The position numbers and the translations under genes were made by a program. From positions 1 through 64,000 of the forward strand of contig JBLGAT010000001.1 of assembly GCA_047612485.1 (NCBI GenBank): 64,000 nt of DNA, written 5' to 3'. This DNA comes from Sediminicola sp047612485 (GTDB lineage: Bacteria; Bacteroidota; Bacteroidia; Flavobacteriales; Flavobacteriaceae). Below the pieces are notes generated by a model, which was not told the DNA's origin, did not search any database, and saw only the letters and a program-made list of their open reading frames with translations. Shown piece by piece: positions 35,508-44,267 of this stretch (the first letter of the stretch is position 1; each line of letters starts with the position of its first letter).

Positions 35508-35915
35508 TTATTCCTTTTTATCTAAATAAGATTCGAAACTCCCGTCCGAATAAAAAAGCACTATGCGTTCAACTGTTTTATTGCTGTGGCTATTACTTAT
35601 TTGAGTCTTGGTAATTGGAGGATGAGGGATTTCTTTTGCTATAGGTTTTTCTGGAGTGGAGAATAGGGTTGCTTTCTCACTCTTCGTATTTGAGGGGAAT
35701 TCACCTTCGCCCTGAAGCAACCAATACAGATTGACCTCCGGAAGGGTACGCACAACCTTCAGTACAAATTCCAAACTCGGTTTATTCCTTCCTGTCAACA
35801 AATGCGAAATACTGGATCGCTGTACGCCAATTTTGTCAGCCAATGCTGAGGCTGAAAGGTCATAATATTGGATAACAGTTTCAAGTCTTTTTAAAAACGC
35901 ATCTTGATTTAACAT
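35508..35915 (-). CDS. HTH transcriptional regulator, XRE family
   Basis: A 135-residue DNA-binding protein. The N-terminal helix-turn-helix (about 15-60) reads SASALADKIGVQRSSISHLL then TGRNKPSLEFVLKVVRTLPE, a Cro/C1-type HTH. The middle VNLYWLLQGEGEFP is the typical end of this domain in flavobacteria, followed by a disordered, Lys/Pro-rich linker and a short FYSDGSFESYL end. It resembles the protein encoded at 46184-46567. Target genes are unknown; it probably controls itself. Single-gene unit. Confidence 0.88.
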   Translation of the reverse strand: MLNQDAFLKRLETVIQYYDLSASALADKIGVQRSSISHLLTGRNKPSLEFVLKVVRTLPEVNLYWLLQGEGEFPSNTKSEKATLFSTPEKPIAKEIPHPPITKTQISNSHSNKTVERIVLFYSDGSFESYLDKKE

Positions 35916-35939
35916 TGTAACATAATTTATACAAAAGTA
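35915..35939 (-). promoter_or_regulatory. -7 element and short inverted repeat before the XRE gene
   Basis: The minus strand has TACTTTTG (35932-35939), a perfect TAnnTTTG 16 bases before the ATG. An inverted repeat TTGTA-N10-TACAA (35915-35934) overlaps it and the start codon and could be an operator for self-control. The repeat is short, so the operator is tentative. Confidence 0.4.
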
Positions 35940-36179
35940 ATCATTTTTGGATCAATAAGAAGAAGGTATATAGAATAAGACAGCGTTAAAGATTAGACTT
36001 AAACATTAAATAAAATATCATAACAATATGAATAATAGTATTTTAATATCCTATTATTGATCGATTCTATTAATGGTTCATTAGTAGAACACAATGGTAG
36101 CCCAAAGGTGGTCTTTTACTCTTTCTAACGTATACATATGTAATTATTATTAGTATACAATTGTAATTTTAATTGATGT

Positions 36180-36187
36180 TAGCTTTG
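36180..36187 (+). promoter_or_regulatory. -7 promoter element of the M14 peptidase gene
   Basis: TAGCTTTG matches TAnnTTTG 24 bases before the ATG at 36212. A TTG at 36161 lies 16 bases upstream, slightly short for the usual spacing. The ~300-bp gap before it holds nothing else that I can support. Confidence 0.5.
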
Positions 36188-36211
36188 TAAACAAATAACT
36201 AACAGAATTTT

Positions 36212-37321
36212 ATGTTGCCATTTGATTTGGATTATTCAACGATAAAGGAAAATGCGGTCACAGGCAGATACGTGACCATTGGAGATATTGATAAATTTCT
36301 AAACCAACAATCCAACGCACTAAAAATTGAGGACATAGGGTTTTCCGTGCTTCAAAAAAAAATAAAAATGGTAACCTTGGGCACAGGACCTAAAAAAATA
36401 TTGATGTGGTCCCAAATGCATGGAAATGAATCTACCACTACCAAGGCTGTTTTGGACCTATTGAATTATTTAAACCAATCCTCAGATCTGGTAACAACCA
36501 TTCTCAAGGAATGTACGCTGAAGATTATCCCCATTTTAAGTCCTGATGGAGCTGCCGCATACACACGTATAAACGCTAATAAGATCGATTTAAATAGGGA
36601 TGCCCATGATCGTTCCCAGCCAGAAAGCAAAGTGTTGCGAGCGGTTTATGAAGCTTTTGAGCCCGACTTTTGTTTTAACCTTCATGATCAAAGGACTATA
36701 TTCAATGTTGGAAAGGACCAAAAACCAGCAACCATTTCATTTTTGTCCCCGGCTCATGACCAGGAAAGGTGTATTTCACTAACAAGGGGTATCAGCATGC
36801 AGTTGATTGTTGCCATGAACAGTTTATTGCAAGAGTTGATTCCGGGACAAGTAGGTAGGTATGATGATAGCTTTAATCATAATTGCGTGGGAGATGCATT
36901 TCAAATGTTGAACACACCAACCATACTTTTCGAGGCTGGCCATTATCCTGAGGATTACGAAAGAGAACATACAAGGATGTATATGTTTTATTCCATATTA
37001 AAAGGGGTAGAGACCATTGCAAAAGCGGAGGTACATTTATATGCCCAGAACAATTACTTTGAAATTCCTGAAAACAGCAAATTATATTACGATATACTAA
37101 TTAAAAATGCGGACCAATTAAGGCCTTCACTTCCCAAAAATTCAGACTTGGGGCTACTGTATAAAGAGGTCTTGGATTCCAACGTTATAAATTTTATCCC
37201 GTTTCTTGATAAGACAGGTGATCTTGATCAATATTTTGGTCATAAAACCTATGATTGTCTTGATGAAAAGGATGCAGAAATGGTAAAATCCAATAAAACT
37301 CTTATGAATTGCATAGGGTAA
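36212..37321 (+). CDS. M14 family zinc carboxypeptidase
   Basis: A 369-residue metallopeptidase without a signal peptide, so probably cytoplasmic. Zinc ligands are His70 and Glu73 in QMHGNEST and His158 in FCFNLHDQR. Arg129 in KIDLNRDAHD fits substrate carboxylate binding, and Glu241 in ILFEAGHYPEDY is the catalytic Glu. The C-terminal ~100 residues form a family-specific tail (YFGHKTYDCLDEKDAEMVKS). The set of residues is complete. Substrate unknown; these flavobacterial M14 proteins may cleave cell-wall-derived or modified peptides. Confidence 0.88.
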   Translation: MLPFDLDYSTIKENAVTGRYVTIGDIDKFLNQQSNALKIEDIGFSVLQKKIKMVTLGTGPKKILMWSQMHGNESTTTKAVLDLLNYLNQSSDLVTTILKECTLKIIPILSPDGAAAYTRINANKIDLNRDAHDRSQPESKVLRAVYEAFEPDFCFNLHDQRTIFNVGKDQKPATISFLSPAHDQERCISLTRGISMQLIVAMNSLLQELIPGQVGRYDDSFNHNCVGDAFQMLNTPTILFEAGHYPEDYEREHTRMYMFYSILKGVETIAKAEVHLYAQNNYFEIPENSKLYYDILIKNADQLRPSLPKNSDLGLLYKEVLDSNVINFIPFLDKTGDLDQYFGHKTYDCLDEKDAEMVKSNKTLMNCIG

Positions 37322-37409
37322 ATATTGAATGAAATCGTTTGAAATCTGCATATAGTTATGGTTTTCTTAAAAAAATAGATTATTTATTACATTTAATTTC
37401 TTAATTATC

Positions 37410-37417
37410 TATTTTTG
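37410..37417 (+). promoter_or_regulatory. -7 promoter element of the Lrp/AsnC gene
   Basis: TATTTTTG matches TAnnTTTG 18 bases before the ATG at 37436. Because it overlaps the alternative TTG start at 37415, it supports the downstream ATG. Confidence 0.5.
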
Positions 37418-37435
37418 CCTAAAATATTTACACCA

Positions 37436-37915
37436 ATGAGTAAAGTTAAATTAGACGAAATAGATCACCAGATTCTGGACATGCTTATAGACAATACCAG
37501 AACTCCGTTCACAGATATAGCAAAAAAATTATTGATCTCAGCAGGTACTGTACATGTTAGAGTGAAGAAAATGGAAGAGGCGGGCATAATTAAAGGTTCG
37601 TCATTGACCTTGGATTATGTTAAATTGGGTTATGCCTTTATTGCCTATGTAGGTATATTTTTGGAAAAAACACATCAAACAAAATTTGTCTTGGAACGTT
37701 TGAACCAAATTCCTTTTGTAACTGTAGCGCATATAACCACGGGGAAATTTAATATTTTCTGTAAAATAAGGGCCAAGGATACAAATCACGCTAAAAATAT
37801 CATATTCAAAATTGATGATATTGATGGAATCAGTAGAACTGAAACCATGATCTCATTGGAAGAGAGCATCAATGATAAAAAACGTTTGATGCACACTATT
37901 TTTAACGAGCTGTAA
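37436..37915 (+). CDS. Lrp/AsnC family transcriptional regulator
   Basis: A 159-residue regulator. The N-terminal HTH (about 5-55) reads LDEIDHQILDMLIDNTRTPF, LLISAGTVHVRVKKMEEAGI and GSSLTLDYVKLGY. The C-terminal RAM (ACT-like) domain, about 65-150, binds amino acids in this family. A TTG in the same frame at 37415 would extend it by seven residues but overlaps the promoter element, so ATG at 37436 is chosen. It is a single-gene unit with a strong terminator. The target is unknown. Confidence 0.92.
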   Translation: MSKVKLDEIDHQILDMLIDNTRTPFTDIAKKLLISAGTVHVRVKKMEEAGIIKGSSLTLDYVKLGYAFIAYVGIFLEKTHQTKFVLERLNQIPFVTVAHITTGKFNIFCKIRAKDTNHAKNIIFKIDDIDGISRTETMISLEESINDKKRLMHTIFNEL

Positions 37916-37933
37916 CTAATTTAATACGTATTT

Positions 37934-37972
37934 AAAATCCCAATCATTATCTTTGATTGGGATTTTTATTTT
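37934..37972 (+). terminator. Terminator of the Lrp/AsnC gene
   Basis: A 13-bp perfect stem AAAATCCCAATCA/TGATTGGGATTTT around a 7-base loop, followed by TATTTTTAT. It lies 18 bases after the stop and ends just before the DinB-like gene. Confidence 0.9.
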
Positions 37973-37975
37973 TAT

Positions 37976-38494
37976 ATGATGAGAACAACTGACTTAAGAA
38001 CTACAGATTACAATTCTTATTATCAACCCTACATTGAGGCCTTGGGGGATATAGAGTTAATGGAAGGATTGAAAACAGGCATGGACCAGTTTGTGAATCA
38101 AGTAAAGAATATTCCGGAAGAGAAACTTACCTATGCCTATGGTGTTGGTAAATGGACCGTTTTAGAGGTATTGGTTCATTTGATAGATACGGAACGAATT
38201 TTTCAATATAGGGCCCTGCGTTTTTATAGAAATGATAAAACACACTTGCCTGGATTTGACCAAGATGAATATGTTCCGGTGTCCAAAGCCAATAAGCGCA
38301 CTAGAGAAAGTATTGTAAAGGAGTATATTGCAGTGAGACACTCTACTATTGCTTTATTCGAAACTTTTGAAGAAGGAGAATTAAACAAATCCGGGATGGC
38401 CAGTAGTGCAAAAATGAGTGTTGGTGCTGTCGGGTTAATTATTTCCGGACATCAGAAACATCACCAGGCTATTCTAGAGAGTCGATATTTATGA
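37976..38494 (+). CDS. DinB-like (DfsB) family protein
   Basis: A 172-residue four-helix-bundle protein of the DinB superfamily. Metal-binding His candidates are in WTVLEVLVHLIDTERIFQYR (His in the first half) and the C-terminal SGHQKHHQAILE (HxxHH-like). FALRFYRND-like ALRFYRNDKTHLPGFDQDEY is typical of the Bacteroidota branch. Members are thiol-dependent or metal-dependent transferases or of unknown role; no substrate can be inferred. The decayed YihY gene follows. Confidence 0.82.
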   Translation: MMRTTDLRTTDYNSYYQPYIEALGDIELMEGLKTGMDQFVNQVKNIPEEKLTYAYGVGKWTVLEVLVHLIDTERIFQYRALRFYRNDKTHLPGFDQDEYVPVSKANKRTRESIVKEYIAVRHSTIALFETFEEGELNKSGMASSAKMSVGAVGLIISGHQKHHQAILESRYL

Positions 38495-38504
38495 TGGTAG
38501 GGGG

Positions 38505-39232
38505 AATGAATACATTCTTTACCTTATTTTAAAAAACAACTGTCTCATGGTACGATAACTACCCTTTTGGTAAAAGTATTATTATTGCCTACGACACCTT
38601 ATTTTCACTTCCTTGCTTATTAAGAATCCATATATCCATCACTGGATATTATTTTGGAGTGGAAGCTGTTTAGGGAACGATTGTACAAAAGGCAGTTGGG
38701 CTGATAGGGGAAGGGGTTTCCGAAGCTATTGAAGGAATGATAGCAAATGCCTCCCTGAACCATAGTAGTACGTTTAGCGTTATTCTTGGAATTGATATAT
38801 TGCTCTTCGGGGCAACTGCTTTTTTTTCAATTTAAAAAGACCATAAATTTCATATGGCGGGTAAAATCTAAAAAAAATGGATTCTTAAAAACCTTGCTGG
38901 ACAGATGGATATCCTTTGGGATGATCTTGGTGCTAGGCTTTTTGTTCTTGGTCTCTTTGGGATTTTCCATCTTGCTGAACGTAATGAGTTCGTATATAGG
39001 ACAAATAGCGCCTGATATTGTTGATGTTATTTCTGATATTTTCAGCTTCCTGCTATCCTTTTGTATTATTATAGGCTTTTTCGGAGCAATTTTTAAATGG
39101 TTGCCGGATATTGATATTGTTGTGGGTATATTACACGTACATCATTATATTTTTTGGGGCGGAATTTACCTTCCAATACGCTCCATATCGAAATGAAATA
39201 GTAGGGCCCAATAAAAAGGCACAAGCGAAGCG
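38505..39232 (+). pseudogene. Remnant of a YihY/BrkB family membrane protein gene
   Basis: The plus strand carries the family in order but in broken frames: WYDNYPFGKSIIIAYDTLFS and ITGYYFGVEAV, a TAG, then IVQKAVGLIGEGVSEAIEGM and IANASLNHSSTFSVILGIDI with LLFGAT, a frame change, then FKKTINFIWRVKSKKNGF and LLDRWISFGMILVLGFLFLV, IFKWLPDIDIV, and after a deletion FFGAEFTFQYAPY. YihY proteins read the same sequence of blocks (IAYYAIFSLP, GAIFKYLPD, FFGAEF). At least one stop, two frame changes and a deletion near the C-terminus make it non-functional. An open frame of 136 codons inside it is not a separate gene. Confidence 0.82.
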
Positions 39233-39238
39233 TTGTAA

Positions 39239-39562
39239 TTATTCTTCAAAATCTTCTTCTAGATGATCCTCGTACTCGGTTTCACCTTCCTCTCCTGCGA
39301 TGACCTGTGGTTTAATAGGTTTGGTTTCCAGTTCCTTTTCCATTTTATCATCGAATTCAGCAATAAAACGTGCCAAACACTTACTGATCTTAACTAGATA
39401 AAGGGTGTCAAGGGTTTTGACCTCTACGGCCTCCACGATTTCTCCATGCATGTTCTTGAAGGAGATAATATCGCTATCTCCATAACCATGTGGATATTTT
39501 TCAATGAGAAGGTTGGCCACATTATGGTCCAATTTTTTGTAGTCTACTAGCCTGCGTATCAT
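39239..39562 (-). CDS. Conserved small acidic protein, unknown function
   Basis: A 107-residue soluble protein beginning MIRRLVDYKKLDHNVANLLI and containing YPHGYGDSDIISFKN and EVKTLDTLYLVKI. The last 25 residues are strongly acidic (EEGETEYEDHLEEDFEE). I know it as a conserved flavobacterial protein of unknown role. It lies about 100 bp after aroB in the same direction and may be cotranscribed with it. Its stop is 6 bases from the end of the YihY remnant on the other strand. Confidence 0.72.
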   Translation of the reverse strand: MIRRLVDYKKLDHNVANLLIEKYPHGYGDSDIISFKNMHGEIVEAVEVKTLDTLYLVKISKCLARFIAEFDDKMEKELETKPIKPQVIAGEEGETEYEDHLEEDFEE

Positions 39563-39661
39563 AGTTTGGTTTTTAGGATGGTTTCTTATCCTAAGCTATA
39601 CTATTTAAACCTTACGCAACTGAAAGAGTTGTAAAACTGCCTATTTATGTAGGTGTAGGCT

Positions 39662-40732
39662 TTAAACTTTGTAGTAATCAAAAGCCTTTATATACAAATT
39701 GTTAGGTATTTTTATGTCGATAACAGGGATTCCAATGGATTTCAAGAGCACAAAATTGATATTGCCATGGGAATTCTTTTTGTCGAACTTCATCAGGCCC
39801 AAGATGGCCTGTATATCCTCTTCTGTGAAAGCTACTTTTTTATACCTATGAAGAAAGGTGGTCTTAATATCCTCCAGTTCTCTTTCGGACAGGCCTGTGA
39901 GTTCTTTGGATAAAAACGCCTCCATAATCATCCCTATGGCTATGGCCTCTCCGTGCAATAGCGTCTCAAGAGTTGAGCTTTCGAGGAAATAGGATTCAAT
40001 GGCATGGCCAAGGGTGTGGCCAAAATTCAAAATCTTTCTTATGTTTTGCTCTGTTGGATCTTGCAGAACCACCTCATTCTTTATAAGAACGGAATGATAG
40101 ATGAATTCATCCATGTTATCAAAATGGGATAGTAAGGTAAGCTCTTCCCAATATTTTTTGTCCTTGATAAGCCCATGCTTCAACATTTCGGCAAAACCAC
40201 TTTGCAGCTGTCTTTCTTCCAGGGTATTCAGAAATTCAGTCATTACAAGTACCATTTGTGGTTGGTTGATGACCCCGATCTGGTTTTTCAAAGGGCCCAG
40301 ATCTATCCCAGTTTTGCCGCCTACGGAGGCATCCACCATGGATAATAGGGTAGTGGGTACATTGATAAAATAAATGCCCCTTTTAAAGCAGGAGGCTATA
40401 AATCCACCCATATCGGTAATGACCCCGCCGCCTAAATTGATCATGAGACTTTTGCGGTCTGCATCCAATTCGGACATGGCTTCCCAAACTTGCGTACAGG
40501 TCTCCAGATTCTTATGGATTTCACCGGATTCTATTTCTATGATCTCGTACTGATAATCCCCTTCTATTTTAGCCATAAATTGCGGCAGGCAAAGGTTATG
40601 GGTATTCTCATCCACCAAGATGAATATCTTGGAATAATTGGCATCTTCTAAATGCTTGTTCAATACTTGATAGGCCTTCTTGTTGAAATGTACCGAGTAG
40701 GAATCGCTTGTTATGGACTTCATTTTGAGCAT
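39662..40732 (-). CDS. aroB: 3-dehydroquinate synthase
   Basis: Cyclises DAHP to 3-dehydroquinate in the shikimate pathway, using NAD and a divalent metal. Key blocks in the 356 residues: ESGEIHKNLETCTQVWEAM, the NAD site LGGGVITDMGGFIASCFKRG, VPTTLLSMVDASVGGKTGID, and the metal-ligand region NFGHTLGHAIESYF followed by LHGEAIAIGM. All are as expected for active enzymes. It is divergent from the proline dehydrogenase gene (85-bp gap). The other shikimate genes are not in the window. Confidence 0.97.
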   Translation of the reverse strand: MLKMKSITSDSYSVHFNKKAYQVLNKHLEDANYSKIFILVDENTHNLCLPQFMAKIEGDYQYEIIEIESGEIHKNLETCTQVWEAMSELDADRKSLMINLGGGVITDMGGFIASCFKRGIYFINVPTTLLSMVDASVGGKTGIDLGPLKNQIGVINQPQMVLVMTEFLNTLEERQLQSGFAEMLKHGLIKDKKYWEELTLLSHFDNMDEFIYHSVLIKNEVVLQDPTEQNIRKILNFGHTLGHAIESYFLESSTLETLLHGEAIAIGMIMEAFLSKELTGLSERELEDIKTTFLHRYKKVAFTEEDIQAILGLMKFDKKNSHGNINFVLLKSIGIPVIDIKIPNNLYIKAFDYYKV

Positions 40733-40787
40733 GTTGAAAAAGACAAAATAAAGGCTATTTTTATAGATAAAATAAATATTCTGTACT

Positions 40788-40795
40788 TATATTTG
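40788..40795 (+). promoter_or_regulatory. -7 promoter element of the proline dehydrogenase gene
   Basis: TATATTTG, a perfect TAnnTTTG, 22 bases before the ATG at 40818. No well-placed -33 TTG is visible. Confidence 0.5.
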
Positions 40796-40817
40796 GCCCA
40801 TTACGAAATTGACAATA

Positions 40818-41984
40818 ATGGATCAAATTTTTGAAAATACCGCAACGGCTTTTGCGTTAAAAACAGACTCCGAATTGGAGAGAGCCTATTTTTTGTTTAA
40901 GATGATTACCAACGAACCTTTGGTAAGAATAGGTTCCGCTGTCACCAATTTTGCCATCAAGGCCCATTTGCCCGTGGAAGGATTGATCCGTGCAACGGTT
41001 TTTGATCATTTTTGTGGTGGTGTCAATGAAAAGGATTGTATGCCACTTATCGAAAAAATGCACCAAAAAGGGGTATCATCTGTATTGGACTATTCCGTGG
41101 AAGGGAAAGATGTTGAAAACCAATTTGATTTTGCCTACGAGAAAATAATGGAGATCCTCAATTTTGTAAAAGAAAAAGAGGGGATACCCTACGCGGTTTT
41201 TAAGCCTACCGCTTTTGGCCGTTTTGCGATCTATCAAAAAATGGGGGAAGGAAAGACCTTGACTGAAGCGGAAGAGCAGGAGTGGCAGCGTATTATCAAG
41301 CGATTTGACAAAGTATGTAAGAAGGCCCATGATATGGATGTGGCCCTTCTGATTGATGGGGAAGAAAGTTGGATGCAGGATGCGGCGGATAGTTTGGTGG
41401 AAGATATGATGGTAAAATACAACAAAGAAAAACCCATCGTTTTCAACACCTTGCAAATGTATCGTTGGGATAGGATGGATTACCTAAAAGAATTGCATCA
41501 AAAAGCACAAGAAAAAGGTTTTATAATAGGGGTGAAAGTGGTACGAGGTGCCTATATGGAAAAAGAAAATGATAGGGCAGAGGAGCAAGGGTATCCTACC
41601 CCTATATGTCCATCTAAAAGGGCAACCGATGAGAATTTTGATGCCGCAATTGAATATATAGTCGAACACTTGGACAAAATCGCCCTTTTCTCGGGTACAC
41701 ATAACGAATTGAGCTGTTATAAGTTAATGGAGCTAATGGAGAAAATGAGCATTCCCAATAACGACCCTAGAATTTGGTTCGGACAATTATATGGTATGAG
41801 CGATAATATCTCCTTCAATATGGCTGCCCATGGTTACAATGTAGCCAAGTACTTGCCATTTGGACCTGTTAGGGATGTAATGCCTTACCTTATAAGAAGG
41901 GCAGAGGAAAATACGTCCGTTGCTGGACAGACAACGAGGGAACTTACCCTATTGAAAAAGGAGCGTACCCGAAGAAAAATTTAA
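40818..41984 (+). CDS. Proline dehydrogenase (monofunctional)
   Basis: Oxidises proline to pyrroline-5-carboxylate with FAD, feeding electrons to quinone. From the ATG at 40818 it has 388 residues; a TTG three codons earlier is less likely. It is a TIM-barrel protein without the P5C dehydrogenase half found in PutA. Typical blocks are FCGGVNEKDC, KPTAFGRFAIYQKM, VALLIDGEESW, FNTLQMYRWD, GVKVVRGAYMEKE and the C-terminal RRAEENTSVAGQT. Function is secure at family level. The gene is alone on its strand. Confidence 0.94.
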   Translation: MDQIFENTATAFALKTDSELERAYFLFKMITNEPLVRIGSAVTNFAIKAHLPVEGLIRATVFDHFCGGVNEKDCMPLIEKMHQKGVSSVLDYSVEGKDVENQFDFAYEKIMEILNFVKEKEGIPYAVFKPTAFGRFAIYQKMGEGKTLTEAEEQEWQRIIKRFDKVCKKAHDMDVALLIDGEESWMQDAADSLVEDMMVKYNKEKPIVFNTLQMYRWDRMDYLKELHQKAQEKGFIIGVKVVRGAYMEKENDRAEEQGYPTPICPSKRATDENFDAAIEYIVEHLDKIALFSGTHNELSCYKLMELMEKMSIPNNDPRIWFGQLYGMSDNISFNMAAHGYNVAKYLPFGPVRDVMPYLIRRAEENTSVAGQTTRELTLLKKERTRRKI

Positions 41985-41995
41985 TTTAGGAGGGA

Positions 41996-42391
41996 TCAAT
42001 TGATTTGATGGAACTGGGTAATCCGTTCCACAATAACTTGAGAAGGGCAATTTTTAACTTCCAAAATTGCCTTTTTATCTTTTATGGTGCCGTCTATAAC
42101 ATAAGTACGGCAAGGTACCGACTTCGCATTGCTTTTGCCAAAATCTATATCCCCATTTCTAAAAAAGCTATTTATATCCAAGGAATCCAATTCATTGGAG
42201 GCTAAAAGGTCTTTAATATCCTCGGAATAGGTTAGGGGCTTGGATCTTAAGTCCTTTAATACCCTGCAGTTGGGAAAATAACAGAACTCCGTGCCCGTTT
42301 CTTCCGTTTTTTTCTTAAAAAAGAAAGTAAGAAAAACGATTCCGATTGAAAGACCGACCAAAAAGAAGCCGAGTCGTTTTAAAAATGCCAT
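41996..42391 (-). CDS. Small membrane-anchored protein, DUF4258-like
   Basis: A 131-residue protein with an N-terminal membrane helix (about 6-26, GFFLVGLSIGIVFLTFFF) and a soluble domain. The domain has EFCYFPNCRVLKDLRSKPLT, DINSFFRNGDIDFGKSNAKS, PCRTYVIDGTIKDKKAILEV and KNCPSQVIVERIT; the paired Cys and the pattern resemble flavobacterial proteins labelled DUF4258. It lies 3 bp after the alanine dehydrogenase gene, so the two are one transcript. The role is unknown. Confidence 0.72.
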   Translation of the reverse strand: MAFLKRLGFFLVGLSIGIVFLTFFFKKKTEETGTEFCYFPNCRVLKDLRSKPLTYSEDIKDLLASNELDSLDINSFFRNGDIDFGKSNAKSVPCRTYVIDGTIKDKKAILEVKNCPSQVIVERITQFHQIN

Positions 42392-42394
42392 ACA

Positions 42395-43594
42395 CTAAAA
42401 AATAAGAAAATTGATATCACTATAAGAAAGGTCGTACCATTCCCCAACCGATTTGTTGGTCAAAATACCGTGGTACAAATATAGTCCATTTCTTAGTCCT
42501 TTATCAAATCTCAAGGAATTTTCAAGTCCACCATCTTCCCCAATTTTCAAAAGATAGGGCGTAAATATATTACTGATGGAAATGGAAGAAGTTTTTGGAT
42601 ACCTAGAGGGGATATTGGGTACCCCATAATGGATGACCCCAAATTTTTCTCGGGTAGGCTTATCGTGTGTAGTTATTTCACTGGTTTCGAAACAGCCACC
42701 CATATCAATGCTCACATCTATGATCACGGCTCCTTTTTTCATGTGTTCCACCATGGTACTGGTAACAACAATAGGGGATCTGTCCTTGCCACGAGTGGCT
42801 CCAATGGCCACATCACAGCGTTTTAGAGCTTTAAGAAGGTTCTTTGGCTGTATGGTAGAGGTATAGACCGTTTGTCTTAAGTTGGTCTGTATATTTCTTA
42901 GCTTGGTAATAGAATTATCGAACACCTTTATGTTGGCTCCCAAACCAATTGCAGATCTGGCTGCAAATTCACCAACGGTGCCGGCGCCTATAATGACCAC
43001 TTCTACAGGGGGAACCCCACTAATGTTACCAAACATTAGTCCGTTGCCCTTATTGGTGGCTGCCATTATTTCAGAAGCGACCAAAACAGAGGAAATCCCA
43101 GCAATTTCACTTAACGACCGTACGGCCGGATATTTACCGTCGTCATCCAAGATATACTCAAATGCAATGGCAGTGACCCGTTTCTTGGCCAGTTCCTCAA
43201 AATATTTTTTTGATTGCGTTTTTATCTGTAGGGCAGAGATAATGGTTGCCTGCGGATTTAATAATTGTATTTCTGATTGGGTGGGCGGTTCTACCTTTAG
43301 GATAAGGGGACAGGAAAATACTTTTTTGGTGTCCCTGGTAATTTCTCCCCCGGCATTGGAATATTCTATATCTGAATAATTGGCTCCTTCCCCGGCTCCA
43401 GATTCTATCAATACGCGGTGCCCATGGGCTGTTATGGCATTTACGGCATCTGGAGTTAAACAAATACGTTTTTCTTGGAATTGGTTTTCCTTGGGAATCC
43501 CAATATAGAGTTCTCCTTTTTGTCTTAAAACTTCTAAAGTTTCTTCTTGGGGCAGTAACTGTTGCTTGCTAAAAGGTGAAGAAGGTTGGTTCAT
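42395..43594 (-). CDS. ald: Alanine dehydrogenase
   Basis: NAD-dependent enzyme interconverting L-alanine and pyruvate plus ammonia. The 399 residues include IGIPKENQFQEKRICLTPDA, HRVLIESGAGEGANYSD, the NAD site VVIIGAGTVGEFAARSAIGL with an acidic Asp at the end of strand 2 (FDNSI), and DVSIDMGGCFETSE. This order is that of the alanine dehydrogenase/transhydrogenase alpha family; size and the absence of a transhydrogenase membrane part favour alanine dehydrogenase. A small DUF4258-like gene follows 3 bp downstream. Confidence 0.88.
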   Translation of the reverse strand: MNQPSSPFSKQQLLPQEETLEVLRQKGELYIGIPKENQFQEKRICLTPDAVNAITAHGHRVLIESGAGEGANYSDIEYSNAGGEITRDTKKVFSCPLILKVEPPTQSEIQLLNPQATIISALQIKTQSKKYFEELAKKRVTAIAFEYILDDDGKYPAVRSLSEIAGISSVLVASEIMAATNKGNGLMFGNISGVPPVEVVIIGAGTVGEFAARSAIGLGANIKVFDNSITKLRNIQTNLRQTVYTSTIQPKNLLKALKRCDVAIGATRGKDRSPIVVTSTMVEHMKKGAVIIDVSIDMGGCFETSEITTHDKPTREKFGVIHYGVPNIPSRYPKTSSISISNIFTPYLLKIGEDGGLENSLRFDKGLRNGLYLYHGILTNKSVGEWYDLSYSDINFLIF

Positions 43595-43636
43595 AGGTTG
43601 TAATTGAAGGCGCTAATAAGCACATCATCTTCAAAT

Positions 43637-44173
43637 TTACAATATTTTTGTTTTAAGTGCTTCTTTCTCCATTCGTAAACGCTCTTTTTCCTGCAACATC
43701 TTCAGCTCTGCATCCATGGCCTCCAAATCTATCCCATGTACGTGTTTGTCATACAACTTAATTCTGATAAAGTATACAATAGGAATTATAATCATGCAGA
43801 CCGGTAATAGCCATAAGACATTTTCAGTATCAAGAAATTTATCATCAGAAAAAAATGTTTCAAAAAGCTGAAAGGCATACATCAATATTGGAATCAAAAT
43901 AATATGGTACCACCAATCCTTACAGGTAAAGAACCAAATGATTAAGAGGTATAATGGAATAATTTTCTGAACTAAAAACCATCCAAAGATATTCACATTA
44001 CCAAAGCCATAATCCGTTATAGTAAAACCCAATATATCCAAGCCTTGGGTCTCCGGTAAATATTCATGCGCTTTAAATATAAAAGGGGACATTGCAATAA
44101 AGAATACCATGATAGAATCTAAAAGCAATTTCTTTTTGGCCTTTTTATTTTTGGGGGTTAAATGTTCTTTCAT
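43637..44173 (-). CDS. Uncharacterised membrane protein, single-copy domain
   Basis: A 178-residue membrane protein: basic N-terminus (PKNKKAKKKLLLDS), four hydrophobic segments, and a charged helical C-terminal tail that looks coiled-coil (LEAMDAELKMLQEKERLRME). Within it, FTITDYGFGNVNIFGWFLVQ, IIWFFTCKDWWYHIILIPIL and QLFETFFSDDKF match the C-terminal repeat of the protein encoded at 44795-46054 in order. I do not recognise the family. It is about 230 bp downstream of a small lipoprotein gene, past a terminator, so it is probably transcribed separately. Confidence 0.72.
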   Translation of the reverse strand: MKEHLTPKNKKAKKKLLLDSIMVFFIAMSPFIFKAHEYLPETQGLDILGFTITDYGFGNVNIFGWFLVQKIIPLYLLIIWFFTCKDWWYHIILIPILMYAFQLFETFFSDDKFLDTENVLWLLPVCMIIIPIVYFIRIKLYDKHVHGIDLEAMDAELKMLQEKERLRMEKEALKTKIL

Positions 44174-44210
44174 TAATGCAAAATTATAGCTTATGAATTA
44201 CCATAACGCA

Positions 44211-44239
44211 AAAAAGGGTAATTTATGATTACCCTTTTT
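44211..44239 (-). terminator. Terminator after the small lipoprotein gene
   Basis: A 12-bp stem AAAAAGGGTAAT/ATTACCCTTTTT with a 5-base loop, flanked by A-rich and T-rich runs. On the minus strand it follows the lipoprotein stop by about 30 bases. Confidence 0.8.
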
Positions 44240-44267
44240 AAATTTTTAAAAAAAAAGCACGAATATC

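Noticed and set aside
38786..39196. A 136-codon open frame that looks like a new membrane protein
   Set aside because: It is the middle of the decayed YihY/BrkB gene; the same frame continues the family's blocks and flanking pieces lie in other frames.
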